NCBI RefSeq assembly: GCF_021049305.1
Contig: NZ_CP088081.1
Location: 186,001-250,000, forward strand
Length of the DNA: 64,000 nt
Origin: Ideonella dechloratans
GTDB lineage: Bacteria; Pseudomonadota; Gammaproteobacteria; Burkholderiales; Burkholderiaceae_C
Reading direction: 5' to 3'
The notes below the pieces were generated by a model. It had not been told where the DNA came from and ran no database searches. It saw nothing but the letters and a program-made list of their open reading frames with translations. The position numbers and the translations under genes were made by a program. Positions 51,320-60,379 of the stretch are shown one piece after another (position 1 is the stretch's first letter; every line of letters begins with the position of its first letter).

Positions 51320-51349
51320 GGTGCCTCTCCTCCTCGCGTTGTCTTGTTA

Positions 51350-51367
51350 CACGAACGAACGGTCGTG
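51350..51367 (-). promoter_or_regulatory. TetR-like operator candidate before the hydrolase gene
   Basis: CACGAACGAACGGTCGTG is a dyad with outer arms CACGA/TCGTG exact and 14 of 18 positions symmetric overall. The CGAAC/CG..CGT composition recalls TetR-family operators. It lies about 30 bases before the GTG start. No TetR gene is in the window. Confidence 0.3.
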
Positions 51368-51502
51368 CGGCGCGATGGTCGCGTGCCGGCGGGACCGCGC
51401 GCCATCACGGAAAACCCCAGTCTGCAGGGGCAGCGAGGCGCCGCGGTGACAGCCGGGATGGCCCGGCTTGACGCGGCAGGAAGCCTGAGGCGGCCGGAGG
51501 AA

Positions 51503-51757
51503 TCAGTGGCGAGGTGCGCGGTGCAGCGTCACCGGCTTGGGCTGGGCCGGATCGCTGCTGCTGCAGCCGCAGCAGCCATCACCGCCGCCGCAGCCGCCGC
51601 CCGCGCTGCCGGCGGCCTTGCGCAGCCAGGCGGCGTTGGGGGCCAGGGGCAGCAGCTTGCGGGCCAGCGGGCGGCGCAGCGCGGCGGGCAGCAGGGTCCA
51701 GCCGGCGTACAGGCTGGCGCCCAGGACGATCAGGGCCACGACCAAGTGTTGCAGCAT
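51503..51757 (-). CDS. Cys-rich small membrane protein of the feo unit
   Basis: The 84-residue product has one N-terminal helix (LVVALIVLGASLYAGWTLL). A basic linker with LPAALRRPLARKL follows, then a Cys/Gly cluster GGGCGGGDGCCGCSSSD with four Cys close together. This layout matches the DUF6587-like proteins found after feoB in betaproteobacteria. The cluster could bind iron or a redox metal. It begins 16 bases after the feoB stop. Confidence 0.8.
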   Translation of the reverse strand: MLQHLVVALIVLGASLYAGWTLLPAALRRPLARKLLPLAPNAAWLRKAAGSAGGGCGGGDGCCGCSSSDPAQPKPVTLHRAPRH

Positions 51758-51773
51758 GGTGAGTCTCCTTGCT

Positions 51774-53684
51774 TCAGGCGGTCAGCGCCAGCGTCACGCG
51801 GTAGGTGACGAAGGCGGCCAGGTAGGCCAGGGCGAACAGGTAGATCGCCATGGCGGCGGGGTAGCGCCAGGAGTTGGTCTCCCGCTTGACCGTGGCCAGC
51901 GTGGAGATGCATTGCGGGGCGAAGACGAACCAGGCCAGCAGCGACAGCGCGGTGGCCAGGGACCAGCTGTGCGCGATCACCGGGGCCAGGGCGTCGGCCA
52001 CCGCGTCGTCGGCGGCCGAGAGGGCGTACACCGTGCCCAGGGCGCCCACCACCACCTCGCGGGCGGCCATGCCCGGCACCAGGGCGATGGCGATCTGCCA
52101 GTTGAAGCCGATGGGCGCGAAGACGATCTCCAGCAGGCGGCCCAGGTGGCCGGCGAAGCTGTACTGGATGGCCGCGCCGGGGGCGCCCGCCGGTGCCGCC
52201 GGGTAGGTGGCCAGGAACCACAGCACCACGGTCAGCGCGAAGATGATGGTGCCCACCCGGCGCACGAAGATGCGGGCGCGCTCCCACAGGCCCAGGCCCA
52301 GGTTGCGCAGGCTGGGCAGGCGGTAGGGCGGCAGCTCCAGCATCAGCGGCTGGTAGCGGCTCTTGTGCCACAGGCGCTTGAACAGCCAGGCCACCAGCAC
52401 CGAACCCAGCACGCCGGCCAGGTAGAGCGCGAACAGGGTCAGCCCGCGCAGGTTGAAGGGCCCCATCGTGGTGTCGGGCACGAAGGCGGCGATCAGCAGT
52501 GCGTAGACCGGCAGGCGGGCCGAGCAGGTCATCATCGGCGCGATCATGATGGTCGTCAGCCGGTCCTTCCAGTTGCTGATGGTGCGGGTGGCCATGATGC
52601 CGGGCACCGCGCAGGCGAAGGAGGACAGCAGCGGGATGAAGGCGCGGCCCGACAGGCCCACCTTGCCCATCAGGGTGTCGAGCAGGAAGGCCGCGCGCGG
52701 CAGGTAGCCGGAGTCCTCCAGCACCAGGATGAAGGCGAACAGGATCAGGATCTGCGGCAGGAAGACCAGCACGCTGCCGGCCCCGGCGATGGCGCCATCG
52801 ACGATCAGGCTGCGCAGCGGGCCCGCGGCCATGTGCTCGCTGACCCAGGCGCCCAGGGCCTTCATGCCGCTGTCGATCAGGTCGGTGGGCACGCTGGCCC
52901 AGGAGAACACGGCCTGGAAGACGATGAACAGCAGCACCGCCAGCAGCAGCGGGCCCACCACCGGGTGCATCACCCAGCGGTCGAGCTGGGCATCCAGCCG
53001 GGGCTTGCCGGCCACCACCGGCGGCTGCACCCGCGCCAGGATGCGGCGCACCTGCTGCTGCAGGGCCAGCACGTTGTCCAGCGAGGTCTCTTCGCTGACG
53101 TTGATGCAGGCCGGCACGTGCTGGCCGGCGGCGGCCGTCAGGCTGGGGCCCAGCTGGGCCAGCAGCTGGGCGTGGCCGTCGTTGCGCACCCCCACCGTCT
53201 CCACCACCGGGCAGCCCAGTTCCTCGGCCAGCGCGGCGGTGTCGATGGCCAGGCCGCGGTCGCGGGCCACATCGGCCATGTTCAGGGCCAGCACCATCGG
53301 GCGGCCCAGGGCGCGCAGCTCCAGCACCAGGCGCAGGTTCATGCGCAGGTTGGTGGCATCCACCACGGCCACGATCAGGTCGGGCACGTCCTCGCCCGCG
53401 CGCCGGCCTTCGATCACCTCCAGCGTCACCTGCTCGTCCAGCGTGGCCGGGCGCAGGCTGTAGGTGCCGGGCAGGTCGATCACCGAGACGGTGCGGCCGT
53501 CGGGCAGGCGCACCTGCCCCATCTTGCGCTCCACCGTCACGCCGGCGTAGTTGGCCACCTTCTGGCGCGCGCCGGTCAGCAGGTTGAACAGGGCGGTCTT
53601 GCCGCAGTTCGGGTTGCCCACCAGCGCGACGCTGGGTGCGCGCTGCTTCAGTTCACCCAGGGTGGCGGCCACGGTGTCGCTCAT
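51774..53684 (-). CDS. feoB: Ferrous iron transporter FeoB
   Basis: Inner-membrane Fe(II) importer, 636 residues. The N-terminal G domain has G1 GNPNCGKTALFN, G3 DLPGTYSLRP and G4 NMAD. A helical GDI-like region follows, and then gate-type helices (LLSSFACAVPGIMATRT and SARLPVYALLIAAFVP, both with conserved Cys). It follows feoA by 11 bases and is probably repressed by Fur-iron through the site at 53973-53991. Confidence 0.96.
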   Translation of the reverse strand: MSDTVAATLGELKQRAPSVALVGNPNCGKTALFNLLTGARQKVANYAGVTVERKMGQVRLPDGRTVSVIDLPGTYSLRPATLDEQVTLEVIEGRRAGEDVPDLIVAVVDATNLRMNLRLVLELRALGRPMVLALNMADVARDRGLAIDTAALAEELGCPVVETVGVRNDGHAQLLAQLGPSLTAAAGQHVPACINVSEETSLDNVLALQQQVRRILARVQPPVVAGKPRLDAQLDRWVMHPVVGPLLLAVLLFIVFQAVFSWASVPTDLIDSGMKALGAWVSEHMAAGPLRSLIVDGAIAGAGSVLVFLPQILILFAFILVLEDSGYLPRAAFLLDTLMGKVGLSGRAFIPLLSSFACAVPGIMATRTISNWKDRLTTIMIAPMMTCSARLPVYALLIAAFVPDTTMGPFNLRGLTLFALYLAGVLGSVLVAWLFKRLWHKSRYQPLMLELPPYRLPSLRNLGLGLWERARIFVRRVGTIIFALTVVLWFLATYPAAPAGAPGAAIQYSFAGHLGRLLEIVFAPIGFNWQIAIALVPGMAAREVVVGALGTVYALSAADDAVADALAPVIAHSWSLATALSLLAWFVFAPQCISTLATVKRETNSWRYPAAMAIYLFALAYLAAFVTYRVTLALTA

Positions 53685-53695
53685 GGTCGTCTCCC

Positions 53696-53944
53696 TCAGG
53701 CCGCCGCGGGCGTCACCGCCACGCAGCCGGCCTCCACCAGGCGCAGGGCGAACAGGGTGTCGCCCACCATCACCGCCAGGGGCTCGCGCCCGCCCGGGCC
53801 GCGTTGCACGATCTGCACCGGCTCGCCCGGCAGAAAGCCCAGCTCCGCCAGCCGCAGCAGCGTGCCGTCATCGATCACGGGGCTGGCCGCCTCCAGGCGG
53901 TCAACCAGGGCGCGGGCGCCCGTGGGCAGTTGGGACAACAACAT
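53696..53944 (-). CDS. feoA: FeoA family protein
   Basis: The 82-residue SH3-like protein has the family order LPTGARALVDRL, LRLAELGFLPGEPVQIV and FALRLVEAGCVAV. It acts with FeoB in ferrous iron uptake, probably at its cytoplasmic face. It is the first gene of the feo unit. Confidence 0.93.
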   Translation of the reverse strand: MLLSQLPTGARALVDRLEAASPVIDDGTLLRLAELGFLPGEPVQIVQRGPGGREPLAVMVGDTLFALRLVEAGCVAVTPAAA

Positions 53945-53972
53945 GGCGCAAACCAGATCCGGGTGGAACGTG

Positions 53973-53991
53973 AATGAGATTATGTCTCATT
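53973..53991 (-). promoter_or_regulatory. Fur-box-like operator of feoAB
   Basis: Exact dyad AATGAGA (53973-53979), five bases, TCTCATT (53985-53991). This 19-base layout and the ATGAGA/TCTCAT arms resemble Fur boxes. Read leftward it covers a -10-like CATAAT, and lies about 30 bases before the feoA start. Confidence 0.75.
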
Positions 53992-54067
53992 TGCACTGAT
54001 TCGGGAGAACCCGTGCCGTTCAGTCGACATGCACATCCGTTCATGCGTCTTTTGCATGACTTCCCCA

Positions 54068-54097
54068 GGGACAGGCCGGTTACCACCGAATTACACT
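54068..54097 (+). promoter_or_regulatory. Candidate pckG promoter
   Basis: A -35-like GGGACA (54068-54073) and a -10-like TACACT (54092-54097) are spaced by 18 bases, about 195 bases before the pckG ATG. The 350-base gap between feoA and pckG otherwise holds the Fur site and three CATGCA/TTCATGCG/TTGCATGA-like words (about 54026-54060), but no gene. Confidence 0.35.
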
Positions 54098-54294
54098 GAA
54101 AAGCTACCCCTCGTGCAGCCGGGGCGGGGCCGTCCGGTCACATCCGACCGGGTGCGGTGCCCGGTCCAGGCCCGCATGTCCGCCCCCCGCCACGGGATGG
54201 GGCGAGCACCTCGGTCGACCTCCTCGCTGCAGGCCGGTCCCGGCCGGCAGGTGCTGGCCCCATTCCGCCTTTTCCCTCTTGAGGAGCGCTTCCC

Positions 54295-56166
54295 ATGAAC
54301 CATCCTGCCGCCCCTGGCGTGTCGTTGAACGCCCCGGCCTACGTCAAGAATGCACGCCTGCTGGCCTGGGTCCGCGAGATCGCGGCCCTGACCCAGGCCA
54401 AGGACGTGTACTGGTGCGACGGCAGCCAGGAGGAGTACGACCGCCTGTGCCAGCAACTGGTGGACGCTGGAACCTTCAAGAAACTCGACCCGGTCAAGCG
54501 CCCGGGCTGCTACCTGGCCGTGACCGATCCGTCCGACGTGGCGCGGGTCGAGGACCGCACCTTCATCTGCAGCCAGAAGAAGGAAGACGCCGGCCCCACG
54601 AACAACTGGATGGCCCCGGCCGAGATGCGCACGCTGCTGCAGACCGGTGAGCAGGCCCTGTTCAAGGGCTGCATGGCCGGCCGCACCCTGTACGTGATCC
54701 CGTTCAGCATGGGCCCGCTGGGCTCGCCCATCGCCCACATCGGCGTGGAGCTGTCCGACTCGGCCTATGTGGCCGTGAACATGAAGCTGATGACCCGCAT
54801 GGGCAAGGCCGTGATCGACCTGCTGGGCACCGACGGCGACTTCGTGCCCTGCGTGCACACCGTGGGCGCGCCGCTGGCCGAGGGTGCCAAGGACAGCACC
54901 GTCTGGCCCTGCAACCCGACCACCAAGTACATCGTCCACTACCCCGAGACCCAGGAGATCTGGTCCTACGGCTCGGGCTACGGCGGCAACGCTCTGCTGG
55001 GCAAGAAGTGCTTCGCGCTGCGCATCGCCTCCACCATGGGCCGCACCCAGGGCTGGCTGGCCGAGCACATGCTGATCCTGGGCGTGACCAACCCCGAGGG
55101 CAAGAAGTACCACGTCGCGGCCGCCTTCCCCAGTGCCTGCGGCAAGACCAACTTCGCCATGCTGATCCCGCCGGCGGCCCTGGGCGGCTGGACCGTCACC
55201 ACCATCGGTGACGACATCGCCTGGATCAAGCCCGGCAAGGATGGTCGCCTCTACGCCATCAATCCGGAGGCCGGCTACTTCGGCGTGGCCCCGGGCACCA
55301 ACTTCAAGACGAACCCGAACTGCATGGATTCGCTGAAGAAGGACGTGATCTTCACCAACGTGGCGCTGACCGACGATGGCGACGTCTGGTGGGAAGGCAT
55401 GGACGGCGAGCCGCCGGCCCACGCCATCGACTGGCAGGGCAAGGACTGGACGCCGCAGATCGCCAAGGAGACCGGCGCCAAGGCCGCCCACCCGAACGCC
55501 CGCTTCACCGTGGCGGCCACCAACAACCCGGCGCTGGACCCGGCCTGGGACGACGCCAAGGGCGTGGCCATCGATGCCTTCATCTTCGGCGGCCGCCGCA
55601 GCACGACGGTGCCGCTGGTGACCCAGGCCCGCACCTGGACCGAGGGCGTGTACATGGCCGCCACCATGGGCTCGGAGACCACCGCCGCCGCCTTCGGCGC
55701 CCAGGGCGTGGTGCGCCGCGACCCCTTCGCCATGCTGCCCTTCTGCGGCTACAACATGAGCGACTACTTCCAGCACTGGCTCGACATCGAGCACAAGCTG
55801 GAGGGCGATGGCGCCCAGCTGCCCAAGATCTTCTGCGTCAACTGGTTCCGCAAGGGCGCCGACGGCAAGTTCGTCTGGCCGGGCTATGGCGACAACGCCC
55901 GCGTGCTGAAGTGGATGATCGGCCGCATCGAGGGCCAGGCCCAGGGCGAAGGCCACTTCTTCGGCATCAGCCCGCGCTACGAGGACCTGGACTGGACCGG
56001 CCTGGACTTCTCCAAGGCCCAGTTCGACAGCATCATCGACGCCGACCCGGCGGCCTGGAAGGACGAACTGGCCCTGCACCAGGAACTGTTCGACAAGCTG
56101 GCCTACCACCTGCCAGCCGAGCTGAGCGCCACCAAGCAGAAGCTCGAAGCCGCGCTGGCCCGCTGA
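54295..56166 (+). CDS. pckG: GTP-dependent phosphoenolpyruvate carboxykinase
   Basis: Gluconeogenic enzyme turning oxaloacetate and GTP into PEP. The 623-residue protein has the P-loop with the reactive Cys ([13 protein letters not shown]) and the metal site TIGDDIAWI. The guanine-binding region follows as [12 protein letters not shown] and [27 protein letters not shown] precedes the ATG at 54295. The GTP form, rather than the ATP form of E. coli, is usual in Burkholderiales. Confidence 0.97.
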   Translation: MNHPAAPGVSLNAPAYVKNARLLAWVREIAALTQAKDVYWCDGSQEEYDRLCQQLVDAGTFKKLDPVKRPGCYLAVTDPSDVARVEDRTFICSQKKEDAGPTNNWMAPAEMRTLLQTGEQALFKGCMAGRTLYVIPFSMGPLGSPIAHIGVELSDSAYVAVNMKLMTRMGKAVIDLLGTDGDFVPCVHTVGAPLAEGAKDSTVWPCNPTTKYIVHYPETQEIWSYGSGYGGNALLGKKCFALRIASTMGRTQGWLAEHMLILGVTNPEGKKYHVAAAFPSACGKTNFAMLIPPAALGGWTVTTIGDDIAWIKPGKDGRLYAINPEAGYFGVAPGTNFKTNPNCMDSLKKDVIFTNVALTDDGDVWWEGMDGEPPAHAIDWQGKDWTPQIAKETGAKAAHPNARFTVAATNNPALDPAWDDAKGVAIDAFIFGGRRSTTVPLVTQARTWTEGVYMAATMGSETTAAAFGAQGVVRRDPFAMLPFCGYNMSDYFQHWLDIEHKLEGDGAQLPKIFCVNWFRKGADGKFVWPGYGDNARVLKWMIGRIEGQAQGEGHFFGISPRYEDLDWTGLDFSKAQFDSIIDADPAAWKDELALHQELFDKLAYHLPAELSATKQKLEAALAR

Positions 56167-56218
56167 GGTCAGCCCGGGAGCCCGCGAGCCCGGCCCGCAT
56201 GGGCGACACTTGCCGCCC

Positions 56219-56995
56219 ATGCGACTCCAGCTCCTGTCCGACCTGCACCTCGAGACCGAGACCTTCGACCCGACGCCGGCCCCCGGCGCCGAGCTGCTGG
56301 TGCTGGCCGGCGACATCGACGCCACTTGGGAAGGCCTGACCCGCTTTGCCGATTGGCCGGTGCCGGTGATCTTCGTGCCCGGCAACCACGAGTTCGACCG
56401 CCGCGATGTGGACGAGGCCCTGGCGGGCCTGCGCGCGCGCTGCGCCGAACTGGGCATCACCCTGCTGGAGCACGACCAGACGGTGCGCACCGGCGCCGAC
56501 GGCCGACGGGTGCGTTTCCTGGGCACGGTGCGCTGGAGCGACTTCGACCTCTTCGGCCCTGCCCAGCGCGAGCGCGCGATGCGCGCGGCCGGCTACTTCA
56601 CCCGGGTGCAGCAGAGCACCCGCGCCGGGGCGGTCTTCGACCCCGAGGCGGTGCGCGCCGCCGGCCTGGCCGACCGGGCCTGGCTGGAGACGGCGCTGAT
56701 GCCGCCCGCCCAGGACGCCTGGGATGTCACCGTGGTGATCACTCACTTTGCCCCCAGCCTGCGCAGCGCGGACCCGCGTTACGGCCAGCAACCGGGCACG
56801 GCCAGCTTCTGCAATGCCGATGACGATCTGATTCCCCGCGCCGACCTGTGGCTGCACGGGCACCTGCACTGTCGTCACGACTACCGTGTCGAGCGGCCAG
56901 GACGTGCCCCCGCCCGGGTCGTCTGCCAGGCCCGCGGCCTGGCCAAGAAGGGCGAGGCCGATGGCTTTGAACCTCACCGCCTGATCGAGGTCTGA
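56219..56995 (+). CDS. Calcineurin-like metallophosphoesterase
   Basis: The 258-residue product has the metal-binding sequence of the family in order: SDLHLE, LAGDID, VPGNHEFD, ITHFAPS and LHGHLH. All canonical Asp/His/Asn ligands are present, so it should be active. The substrate cannot be told. The start at 56219 (MRLQLLSDLHLE) has weak ribosome-site support. The frame opens nine bases earlier. Confidence 0.88.
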   Translation: MRLQLLSDLHLETETFDPTPAPGAELLVLAGDIDATWEGLTRFADWPVPVIFVPGNHEFDRRDVDEALAGLRARCAELGITLLEHDQTVRTGADGRRVRFLGTVRWSDFDLFGPAQRERAMRAAGYFTRVQQSTRAGAVFDPEAVRAAGLADRAWLETALMPPAQDAWDVTVVITHFAPSLRSADPRYGQQPGTASFCNADDDLIPRADLWLHGHLHCRHDYRVERPGRAPARVVCQARGLAKKGEADGFEPHRLIEV

Positions 56996-57072
56996 GCCAC
57001 TGGCTTGATCCCGGGCAAGAGAAGCCCGGGACAGGCTGACACACTTGAACCCAAACCCCACAGGAGATGACG

Positions 57073-57495
57073 ATGAAGATCCTCGTGCCCGTCGATGGCA
57101 GCCCCTACACCAAGCGCATGCTGGCCTATCTGGCCGCGCACGACGAGTGGCTGGGCAGTCAGCACCAGTACACCGTCATCACCGTGGTGCCCGCCGTGCC
57201 GCCGCGCGCCGCCGCGGTGCTGGACAAGGCCATGCTGAAATCCCACTACGAGGACGAGGCCGAGAAGGTCTTCAAGCCCATCCGCACCTTCTTCAACCGC
57301 CAGAAGATCCCGGCCGAGTTCCTGGCCAAGGTGGGGCCGGCGGCCGACCAGATCACGGCCCAGGCCAAGAAGGGCGGCTACGACCTGCTGATCATGGGCT
57401 CGCACGGCCACGGCACCCTGGGCAACCTGGTGCTGGGTTCGGTGGCCACCAAGGTCATGGCCGGCTGCGAGGTGCCGGTCCTGCTCGTGCGCTGA
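57073..57495 (+). CDS. Universal stress protein (UspA family)
   Basis: The 140-residue protein has the Usp fold: ILVPVDGSPYTKRML at the N-terminus and the nucleotide-binding motif GSHGHGTLGNLVLGSVATKV near the C-terminus, an ATP-binding G-2x-G-9x-G(S/T)-type loop. Two in-frame ATGs occur. AGGAG (57062-57066) touches the first (57067) but is six bases from the second, so 57073 is the start. Confidence 0.92.
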   Translation: MKILVPVDGSPYTKRMLAYLAAHDEWLGSQHQYTVITVVPAVPPRAAAVLDKAMLKSHYEDEAEKVFKPIRTFFNRQKIPAEFLAKVGPAADQITAQAKKGGYDLLIMGSHGHGTLGNLVLGSVATKVMAGCEVPVLLVR

Positions 57496-57512
57496 GGTCC
57501 TTCCCGCGCCGC

Positions 57513-57624
57513 TTGAGACATTAGAGACACTGATCGTCTCTGAAATTCATTAAAGCATCTTCATTGCCGCCAGACCTCTGCGCAGAATGCGCCCATTGAC
57601 ATCGATCAGGTGTCTGGTCCCATT
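57513..57624 (+). promoter_or_regulatory. dadA promoter region with inverted repeats
   Basis: Contains AGAGAC-N7-GTCTCT (57523-57541), a second long-range dyad CCAGAC...GTCTGG (about 57570 and 57612), and a perfect -35 TTGACA (57596-57601) whose -10 is poor. Such arrangement suggests an activated promoter; amino-acid-responsive control of dadA is common, but the regulator is not identifiable here. Confidence 0.35.
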
Positions 57625-57644
57625 TTCTCTCGCGAGGTTGCGGC

Positions 57645-58955
57645 ATGAAGGTCATCGTTCTCGGCGCCGGCATCATCGGCACGGCCACCGCCTGGTTCCT
57701 GTCCCAGGAAGGCCATGAAGTCACCGTGGTGGACCGCCAGCCGGACGCCGGCCTGGAGACCACCTACGCCAACGGCGCGCAGATCTCGGTCTGCTTCTGC
57801 GAGCCCTGGGCCAATGCCAGCGCGCCCTTCAAGGTGGCCAAGTGGCTGCTCAAGGACGATGCGCCGCTGCTGTTCCGCCCCCACCTGGACCCGTACCAGT
57901 GGCGCTGGGGCCTGAAGTTCCTGACCCAGTGCACCGACGCGGCTTTCGCCCGCAACGTGCAGCAGCTGGTGGCCCTGGGCATGTACAGCCATGCCGCGCT
58001 CAAGGAAATCCTGGCCAGCACGACCATCGACTACAACCGCCTGGAGAAGGGCATCCTGCACTTCTTCTCCTCGCAGAAGGACTTCGAGGCCGGTGCCCAG
58101 GCGGCCGAGCTGATGCGCGACTACGGTGTGGACCGCCGCATCCTGAGCCGTGACGAGGTGCTGAAGGTCGAGCCGGCCCTGGCCCATTCGACCCAGCAGA
58201 TCTTCGGCGGCACCTACACGCCCAGCGACGAGTCCGGCGACGCCAAGGTCTTCACCCAGCAGCTGGCCCAGCGCTGCGCCGAGCGCGGCGTCAAGTTCCT
58301 GTGGCAGCACGAGGTGCAGGGCTTCGACCTGCGCGGCCGCGAGGTCTCGGGCGTCAAGCTGGTGGACCACAGCACCGGCCTGTCGCGCACCGTCACCGGC
58401 GACCAGGTGGTGGTGGCCATGGCCTCCTACACCCCGGCCCTGCTGCGTCCGCTGGGCATCGACCTGGACATCTACCCGGCCAAGGGCTATTCGGCCACCA
58501 TGCGCCTGAAGAAGCCCGAGGCGGCCAGCATGGTCAGCCTGCTGGACGATGGCGCCAAGGTCGCCATCTCGCGCCTGGGCGACCACATCCGCGTGGCCGG
58601 CACCGCCGAGATGGCCGGCCTGGACACCCGCCTGGACACGCCCACCGCCAAGGCCCGCTGCGCCGCCCTGGTGCGTCGCTACGAGCAGCTCTTCCCCGGC
58701 GTGGCCGACACCAGCGAGCCCAACTTCTGGACCGGCCTGCGCCCCAGCACGCCCAACAACATCCCCTACATCGGCCGCAGCAAGATCAGCAACCTGTGGC
58801 TCAACGCCGGTCACGGCACCCTGGGCTGGACCCATGGCGCCGGCTCCGGCAAGGCCATGGCCGAGCTGATCAGCGGCAAGCGCCCGGCGCTGCAGTTCGG
58901 CTTCTGCGGCGAGGCCCTGCCGGCCGGCAAGCCCCGGGTGGCCGTGGCGGCCTGA
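57645..58955 (+). CDS. dadA: D-amino acid dehydrogenase, small subunit
   Basis: FAD enzyme at the inner membrane that oxidises D-alanine and other D-amino acids to keto acids. The 436-residue protein has the FAD loop VLGAGIIGTATAWFL, the motif ETTYANGAQIS, and C-terminal IGRSKISNLWLNAGHGTLGWTHGAGSG. Its length fits E. coli DadA (432). GAGG lies eight bases before the ATG. No alanine racemase (dadX) follows. Confidence 0.95.
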   Translation: MKVIVLGAGIIGTATAWFLSQEGHEVTVVDRQPDAGLETTYANGAQISVCFCEPWANASAPFKVAKWLLKDDAPLLFRPHLDPYQWRWGLKFLTQCTDAAFARNVQQLVALGMYSHAALKEILASTTIDYNRLEKGILHFFSSQKDFEAGAQAAELMRDYGVDRRILSRDEVLKVEPALAHSTQQIFGGTYTPSDESGDAKVFTQQLAQRCAERGVKFLWQHEVQGFDLRGREVSGVKLVDHSTGLSRTVTGDQVVVAMASYTPALLRPLGIDLDIYPAKGYSATMRLKKPEAASMVSLLDDGAKVAISRLGDHIRVAGTAEMAGLDTRLDTPTAKARCAALVRRYEQLFPGVADTSEPNFWTGLRPSTPNNIPYIGRSKISNLWLNAGHGTLGWTHGAGSGKAMAELISGKRPALQFGFCGEALPAGKPRVAVAA

Positions 58956-59043
58956 GCGCCCCCCGTACCCCTGCGCCTGTCCAGGGCGGTGAGCGTGGCA
59001 CCTGCGTGCCACAATCGCCGCCCTTTTTCGTTTCCGCGCCGCC

Positions 59044-60354
59044 ATGACGACCGCTTCGCCCCCCGCCGGCGCCACCGCCGGCTTCTGCGCCATCGACTTC
59101 GGCACCTCCAACTCGGCCATCGCCCTGCCGGTGGCCCCGGGTCAGGTGCGCCTGGTCGAGGTCGAGCCCGGCCAGCGCACCATGCCCACCGCCGTCTTCT
59201 ACGCGCTGGAAGACCTGGCCCCCGACCAGGCGCCCGAGCGCCTGTACGGCCGCGCCGCGCTGCGTGCCTATGTGGACGGTGTCGAGGGCCGACTGATGCG
59301 CTCGATGAAGAGCGTGCTGGGCTCCTCGCTGATCGAGCAGAGCACCGACCTGGGCGAAGGCCATGCGGTGACCTTTCTGGAGGTCATCGCCGGCTACCTG
59401 CGCCACCTCAAGACCCTGGCCGAGCGCGAGGCCGGCCACGCCATCCCGCGTGCGGTGCTGGGCCGGCCGGTGTTCTTCGTGGACGACGACCCGGCGCGCG
59501 ACGCCCAGGCCCAGGCCGCGCTGGAAGCCGCGGCGCGCCAGGTCGGCTTCCAGGAGGTGGCCTTCCAGTTCGAACCCATCGCCGCGGCGCTGGACTACGA
59601 GGCCACGGTGGACCATGAGCAGCTGGTGCTGGTGGCCGACATCGGCGGCGGCACCTCGGACTTCTCGGTCGTACGGGTGGGGCCGCAGCGGCGCGCCCGC
59701 ATCGACCGCGCGGACGACATCCTGGCCAGCCACGGTGTGCACGTGGCCGGCACCGACTTCGATCGCCATGTGGAGCTGAGCGCCATCCTGCCGCTGGCCG
59801 GCTACCGCGCCCGCGGCCCCAAGCCGGCCGAGCGCGAGGTGCCCAGCAAGGTCTATTTCGACCTGGCCACCTGGCACCTGATCAACACCGTCTACAGCCT
59901 GCCGCGGGTGATGGAACTGCGGGGCATGAAGGCCTTCTATGCCGACCCGGGCCTGCACCGCCGGCTGATGACCATCGCGGAGGAGCGCCTGGGCCACGGC
60001 CTGCTGGCGCAGGCCGAGGCCGCCAAGATCGCGGTGGCCGAGGGACGCGATGCCACCATCGCGCTGGACAACCTGGAGCGCGGGCTGCAGGCGCAGCTGG
60101 GTGAGACCCAGGCGCTGGACGCGATCGAGACCGACCTGGAGCGCATCGTGCAGACCGGGCTGGAGACGGTGCGGCTGGCCGGCGTCACGCCCGAGCGCAT
60201 CGAGGCGGTCTACCTGACCGGCGGCTCCACCGGCCTGGCGCCGCTGGCCCAGCGCATCGCCGCGCCCTACGCCCGGGCGCGCACGGTGCGCGGCGACCGG
60301 CTGGCTTCCGTGGCCCAGGGCCTGGGCCTGCACGCCCAGCGGGTCTTCGCCTGA
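59044..60354 (+). CDS. yegD: Hsp70-family ATPase-domain protein (YegD-like)
   Basis: The 436-residue product keeps the Hsp70/actin ATPase domain: phosphate-1 CAIDFGTSNSAIA, phosphate-2 VADIGGGTSDFSVV, and adenosine motif YLTGGSTGLAPL. It ends there, lacking the substrate-binding and lid domains of DnaK. E. coli YegD (450) has the same layout. It is a putative chaperone or regulator of unknown client. Confidence 0.9.
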   Translation: MTTASPPAGATAGFCAIDFGTSNSAIALPVAPGQVRLVEVEPGQRTMPTAVFYALEDLAPDQAPERLYGRAALRAYVDGVEGRLMRSMKSVLGSSLIEQSTDLGEGHAVTFLEVIAGYLRHLKTLAEREAGHAIPRAVLGRPVFFVDDDPARDAQAQAALEAAARQVGFQEVAFQFEPIAAALDYEATVDHEQLVLVADIGGGTSDFSVVRVGPQRRARIDRADDILASHGVHVAGTDFDRHVELSAILPLAGYRARGPKPAEREVPSKVYFDLATWHLINTVYSLPRVMELRGMKAFYADPGLHRRLMTIAEERLGHGLLAQAEAAKIAVAEGRDATIALDNLERGLQAQLGETQALDAIETDLERIVQTGLETVRLAGVTPERIEAVYLTGGSTGLAPLAQRIAAPYARARTVRGDRLASVAQGLGLHAQRVFA

Positions 60355-60379
60355 ACGTCGGCGCCTCCGTGGCGGGGGT

